Assembly (NCBI GenBank): GCA_005656395.1
Contig: SRSI01000006.1
Coordinates: 62,001 to 126,000 of the forward strand
Source of the DNA: Strongyloides papillosus
Lineage: Eukaryota; Nematoda; Chromadorea; Rhabditida; Strongyloididae
DNA length: 64,000 nucleotides
Reading direction: 5' to 3'
Shown: positions 59,843-64,000 of the stretch, piece after piece
Layout of the letters: each line of letters starts with the position of its first letter
Position numbering within the stretch: position 1 is the first letter of the stretch
Notes under the pieces: generated by a model
Databases searched by the model: none
What the model saw: the letters and a program-made list of their open reading frames with translations, nothing else
Told to the model about the DNA's origin: nothing
Position numbers and translations under genes: made by a program

Positions 59843-60451
59843 AAAATAGATAAGAAAGTCAGTTATCAATTTCCGGTGTTTCAAGGGAATACTTTTATTT
59901 CAAACTTAGAATTTACGTTTATATAAATGGTGCCTTAGTACTTTCATTTTAGATTAATCTTTCATTAATGTTATTACCAGTAACCTAGTAGTAGTCAATA
60001 TCGATCTCCAAATAATGTGTGTTTTACGGCATAAAAAGATTTTGTTTCTACAACAACAATAAATTGGGAATAGAAAAAGTATCCTTAAACTTAATATAAA
60101 GAGATATTATATTTTTATAGTAAATATGTATGGCATGAGAAATTTAAATCTTTCCTAGAAACTTTAAAAAATATATGATGATTCTTTAGAAAGACAAGGA
60201 TGTCATTATCTATTTAAATGCCATAAATTTTGTTTGCGGTTATTATTTATCACTATTATATCTTTATATAGACATATATTACATTTATTTATCTATAATA
60301 TTTTTAAATTACACTTTAAAGTATATTTTTAAAATGTCATTTTTACTATTTTTTTTTTCATTTTTTATCATGATGTTTTTATCATCATTTTTATACCTTT
60401 GAATCTTTGTTGTATCTTTATGTATTTACAAACGTTTTTTTAGATGCTAAT
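59843..60451. other. Gap between the two RYH-repeat paralogues
   Basis: AT-rich spacer of about 600 bases. A long pyrimidine run ends in TTTTTTTAG at 60443, a strong acceptor eight bases before the next start codon. No gene seen. Confidence 0.4.
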
Positions 60452-63325
60452 ATGAATCATAGCACTATATCTGGTGCAACATATTATACCACATCTGTTG
60501 TAGATTCAGATTCCGGGTCACCGACAGAAAATGGCACACTTCACTTTCAAAATATGACTCCTGTTACATATACTTCCAATAATGGTACTAGTTATTATAC
60601 AACAACTCAAGCATCTGTTTATGGTTCACCTGTGATGTCTAATGGTGAAAAAAACGATTATGTTGTGATATCAAATAATTCTTTACACGGTGATAATGGT
60701 CATCACATTAATAGCCATTCCGTTATTCATTGTCATGATATAAAAGAAGAAGTTGATTCAATGGGTATAGGGAGATCTCAACATTTGGAAATGGGAGGGA
60801 ATGGTAATGGTTACTTAGTACAACAACCAACAACAAGTCATGGAATGATTCATCAAAGTGGATCACAAAATGATTTATATGATTACTTTGTTGAACAAGG
60901 TAATTCCAACCATGAGCTTATAATGCAAGGGAATCACATGTCTGGAGATAATCATCTTGATTTAGGATTATCTAATGAGGATTCACTAGGTAGTAATAGT
61001 GGTTTATATCATGATGATTTAAATTCAAATACGCATCATTCTGATAATGCAAGAAATAGTTATGATATAGATGATGATATTAAAAATGAGGATGATATAC
61101 TAGATGAACAACGTGCAAAAGAGGTTGAAGAATTAGAAGATATCTTGCGGAAATCTAATGATATTCAAAGAGATGTTACGATATCAGACATTAAAAAAGG
61201 TAAGAATCAAAAATCACCTAATTCCAACAGGAAAAAACGACTTTCTCTATCAACTGTTGAAGAAAGGGCTAAAGAGAAAGGTCTTGATCCTGAAGCACTA
61301 AGAATACAAATTGTTCAACAAAATGCCAAAAAAGCAGAAGCTGCTAGAATGAGATATCATAGAATGAATCCTGAAGAAAAAAGAATATATAACCAGAGAA
61401 GGACAGAGGCTTTTAGAAGGAGGCGAATGGAGGAAGAGATGCTTCTTAGTACACCTGCTGGAAGGATATCACAAGATGCATTAAAGAAAGCTCAACAAAT
61501 AATGATGCGTAATGCAAAAAGAGCTGAACTAGCCAGATTACGTTATCATAAAATGACACCAGAAGAAAGAAAAGCGTATAATCAAAGAAGAAGTAATGCT
61601 AAAAGAAAACGTTCATCATCTTTGGCTACTTCTCAAGGTGGTGCAAGTGTAAATAGTCAGGATTTTAGTATAAATAGTGATGCCGGAAATAACAGTGAAG
61701 ACAATAACTTTATTAGAAGCAATGAACAAAATGCTAATAATTCTCAAATTGTTAAAGCTGAAATTAAAACGGAAGTAGATGAACATTTAAACTTAGCCGA
61801 GACTAACATTTCTAGTAAAATTCATACAGGGAAAGTAAAACAATGTTCCTTTGATTTTCCAGATGGAGTTTGTATATTTGAAGATACTCTTCGTTCTTTG
61901 GAGGAGGATGTTCTTCGTCGTACACAATTAGCAAAAGATGCCTTAATACGAAAAAAGGCTCAAGATCCTTCAAATATAGGAGAAAACAATACTAACAAAC
62001 AACAAGATCTCAATATGTCAATAGAGGAAGAAGATGATGATGATGAAATTCAACATCAACTTATCAATCAACCCGGTTCTCATAATACGGTTATGATGCA
62101 TCAACAACCAGTACAAATGGGTCGTATGAATCAAATACCAGTTCAACAAAACATTCCATTACAAACCGCACAAATAGTTACAGTTGATGGACAGAATGGC
62201 CAACAATATGCTAATTTACCACCAGGAGCTCAGGTTATAATTTTAGGCCATAATCAGCAGTTTTTAACAACTGATGACTTAGGACATGGAACAACTGTTC
62301 TTCAAGATGGAACTAAAATAATTCCTGTTGCTCCTTCAAATCAACCACAAACAGTATATATCCAACATTTGGAAAATGGACAAATTATTCAAACAATTGA
62401 ACCTCCACCAATGCAAGTAATACAAATGACTGATGTAAATGGGCAAATTATTCAACAACCACTAACTGTTATGCCAATAAGGGGACATCAACAACCTTTA
62501 GCTTTTGAACAACAGGGTAATATTATAATTCATCAATCTCCTATGATAGAGAAAAATCACCATGATATTCAAGGAGACGGTAGAGTTAGAAATCATATGT
62601 ATCAAGAAATACAAACATCTCATCCTAATACAATTCATTTAAATAATAGACATCAAATGCAAATTATTGAAATGAAAAATGATTGCGAAGAAGATACAAT
62701 ATCACCAATTATTGATCAAGTATGTGTAGATGCTGCAAATAATGATGTGAGAAGTGCAATACCTGATGAAAAAAGTGAGAAATTGGCTGCACAAAGAGCT
62801 AGGAGAGCTGCAAGAGCAAGGCAGCGTTATCATCAAATGTCCGATGAAGATAGAAAAAAATTTAACGCTAAAAGAGCAATTGCATTAAGAAAAGCGAGGC
62901 AAAGAGATGAAGAATTATGTCAGTTATATGATGCTGCTCAACAAACAGGTGCTGTGATAGATGAAAAAACAATGCAAGAAATTTTAGAAGCCCAACGTAG
63001 GAGATCACGAAGAGCAGAAGCAGCAAGATTGAAGTACCAAAGAATGACTGTGGAAGAACGTAAAGAGTATAATGCCATGAGAGATGCACAAAGGAGACAA
63101 CGAAAGCGTCGTCTGGAAGAACAACAAATGAAAAATGGAGATGGAAATAGTAGTATTGAGATGTTAGACAGTCAACATCATGACGATGACCATGATTTAT
63201 CTGATTTACATGACGACTCAATAATTGGAGATGAAAGCCACGTTAATAATTCTAATGAAATGCCAATAGTATATACACAATATGAAGTTTATGATAATCA
63301 AATGCAATCAAATTGGGATGCCTAA
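60452..63325 (+). CDS. RYHxMTPEE-repeat protein B (paralogue of protein A)
   Basis: One exon of 957 residues. The first ATG in frame after a strong splice acceptor (to 60443) is at 60452; the open frame reaches further back to 60407 but through the pyrimidine tract. Repeats with the same AARxRYHxMTPEE core occur near residues 291-318, 354-380, 783-810 and 852-880, in two pairs separated by a long Gln-rich segment. Two further blocks match protein A: EDILRKSNDI before the first repeat and EEDVLRRTQLAKDALIRKK after the second. The C-terminal tail is acidic. Likely nuclear, DNA- or RNA-binding by inference. Tandem position and matching order of blocks show a gene duplication followed by spreading of the repeats. 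Confidence 0.85.
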   Translation: MNHSTISGATYYTTSVVDSDSGSPTENGTLHFQNMTPVTYTSNNGTSYYTTTQASVYGSPVMSNGEKNDYVVISNNSLHGDNGHHINSHSVIHCHDIKEEVDSMGIGRSQHLEMGGNGNGYLVQQPTTSHGMIHQSGSQNDLYDYFVEQGNSNHELIMQGNHMSGDNHLDLGLSNEDSLGSNSGLYHDDLNSNTHHSDNARNSYDIDDDIKNEDDILDEQRAKEVEELEDILRKSNDIQRDVTISDIKKGKNQKSPNSNRKKRLSLSTVEERAKEKGLDPEALRIQIVQQNAKKAEAARMRYHRMNPEEKRIYNQRRTEAFRRRRMEEEMLLSTPAGRISQDALKKAQQIMMRNAKRAELARLRYHKMTPEERKAYNQRRSNAKRKRSSSLATSQGGASVNSQDFSINSDAGNNSEDNNFIRSNEQNANNSQIVKAEIKTEVDEHLNLAETNISSKIHTGKVKQCSFDFPDGVCIFEDTLRSLEEDVLRRTQLAKDALIRKKAQDPSNIGENNTNKQQDLNMSIEEEDDDDEIQHQLINQPGSHNTVMMHQQPVQMGRMNQIPVQQNIPLQTAQIVTVDGQNGQQYANLPPGAQVIILGHNQQFLTTDDLGHGTTVLQDGTKIIPVAPSNQPQTVYIQHLENGQIIQTIEPPPMQVIQMTDVNGQIIQQPLTVMPIRGHQQPLAFEQQGNIIIHQSPMIEKNHHDIQGDGRVRNHMYQEIQTSHPNTIHLNNRHQMQIIEMKNDCEEDTISPIIDQVCVDAANNDVRSAIPDEKSEKLAAQRARRAARARQRYHQMSDEDRKKFNAKRAIALRKARQRDEELCQLYDAAQQTGAVIDEKTMQEILEAQRRRSRRAEAARLKYQRMTVEERKEYNAMRDAQRRQRKRRLEEQQMKNGDGNSSIEMLDSQHHDDDHDLSDLHDDSIIGDESHVNNSNEMPIVYTQYEVYDNQMQSNWDA

Positions 63326-63704
63326 TTAGTAAAATGACAAAAGCAACGGTGCTTTTTGGCTGCCAAAAGAATATCAGGTTGATCATTGATTATACTCATT
63401 TACGAATGTGTTAATTAAAATAATAATATATTTCAATGTAAAGCATTAGAAAATAGTATTTAGAATTTTGTTAAAATGAATGTTAATATGCTCTTTAGAT
63501 ATTTTACTATTGTTATTTTAATATCTATTTTATCGACAACCATTTTGGTTTTGATTGTACATTATGTAATATTTAATATAATTAGTATTGTAATAAAATA
63601 GTGTAAATATTTTGTAATAATTTGGAATTCTATAGAAGTGATTTATTATGGAAAACAAAGTGTATAAATGACAAAAAATGTACAAACACGGGAATTATTA
63701 ATTT
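63326..63704. other. Spacer between convergent genes
   Basis: AT-rich, 379 bases, holding the 3' ends of protein B (+) and the truncated minus-strand gene. AATAAA-like words near 63592 fit polyadenylation. No gene seen. Confidence 0.4.
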
Positions 63705-64000
63705 TTAAAATCCTGGGCGCCTAATTAATCTATAATATTGGGTTGCGTATTCAGAAAGTTGTGGTGTATCATATATTTTATTTCTAACTTCCGTCCAACT
63801 AGCCTCTGTATCAGGAGTATAACATAGAATTACTTCCTGAATTCTCCTGTATTCGGAACGTTTTTTAATTATAAAAAAATGCATTAAACCATTGACAATT
63901 TCAAGAGCCACGTTTAATTGAGTATATTCAACGTATGGTTGTTTGTAAGTACCCCAAATTTTTTCTTTTATATCATAACAATATCCTTCAATTGTTTTAA
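63705..64000 (-). CDS. 3' end of an unrecognised gene, cut by window edge
   Basis: An open minus-strand frame of about 97 codons runs from the window edge to a stop at 63705. The amino acid mix is even and the sequence looks coding: KEKIWGTYKQPYVEYTQL near the edge, then ALEIVNGLMHFFIIKKRSEY and the C-terminal YYRLIRRPGF. No start codon is needed within the window because the gene continues beyond it. No domain is recognised. Confidence 0.65.
   Translation of the reverse strand, partial: KTIEGYCYDIKEKIWGTYKQPYVEYTQLNVALEIVNGLMHFFIIKKRSEYRRIQEVILCYTPDTEASWTEVRNKIYDTPQLSEYATQYYRLIRRPGF

Overview
The window looks like a piece of a very AT-rich nematode genome, most like a Strongyloides-type (clade IV) worm. 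The evidence is two nematode Hox genes, short 41-62 bp GT-AG introns in several housekeeping genes, splice-acceptor motifs a few bases upstream of many start codons (suggesting spliced leaders or 5'-UTR introns), and a poly-A/T-rich background. Genus is inferred from composition and gene content, not proven.

Layout. 1-13842: a Hox pair, lin-39 (Dfd/Scr type, three coding exons) and ceh-13 (labial type, two coding exons), both on +, separated by about 6.8 kb. That interval holds a strong microRNA hairpin on the minus strand whose predicted mature end matches C. elegans miR-231. 16577-21106: a four-exon USP30-like mitochondrial deubiquitinase on the minus strand, whose 2.9 kb second intron contains a complete two-exon secreted cysteine-rich protein gene on the plus strand. 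23642-25135: TOM40 and SDHAF1 homologues, divergently transcribed from a 272 bp promoter with a repeated ACCGCGCC word. 25957-26094: a candidate 45-aa membrane micropeptide. 26434-27664: eIF3m. 27786-29567: an intronless gamma-glutamyltransferase. 33700-37605: an unknown membrane protein, a SPOUT1 RNA methyltransferase and phosphatidylserine decarboxylase, closely packed on +, possibly an operon.

Mobile DNA. 29666-31311 and 37857-48266 are two copies of one non-autonomous element family with TAGCAACCTG termini and perfect 8-bp target duplications (hAT-like). Both carry internal arrays of a 176-188 bp tandem repeat. The second copy is split by a 9.3 kb Ty3/gypsy-type LTR retrotransposon (38835-48157) with identical 177 bp LTRs, a tRNA-Gln-type primer site and a polypurine tract. 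It has a gag-pol frame broken by one stop codon near the end of RNase H, an unusual hydrophobic/coiled-coil module between gag and protease, and a GC-rich spliced gene in antisense orientation between integrase and the 3' LTR.

49490-64000: an unrecognised low-complexity gene with two homopolymer frame breaks, a small secreted three-finger-like protein, a tandem pair of paralogues each with four copies of a basic RYHxMTPEE repeat, and the 3' end of an unrecognised gene running off the window. Four genes act in or on mitochondria (USP30, TOM40, SDHAF1, PSD), and USP30 and TOM40 are functionally linked in other animals.
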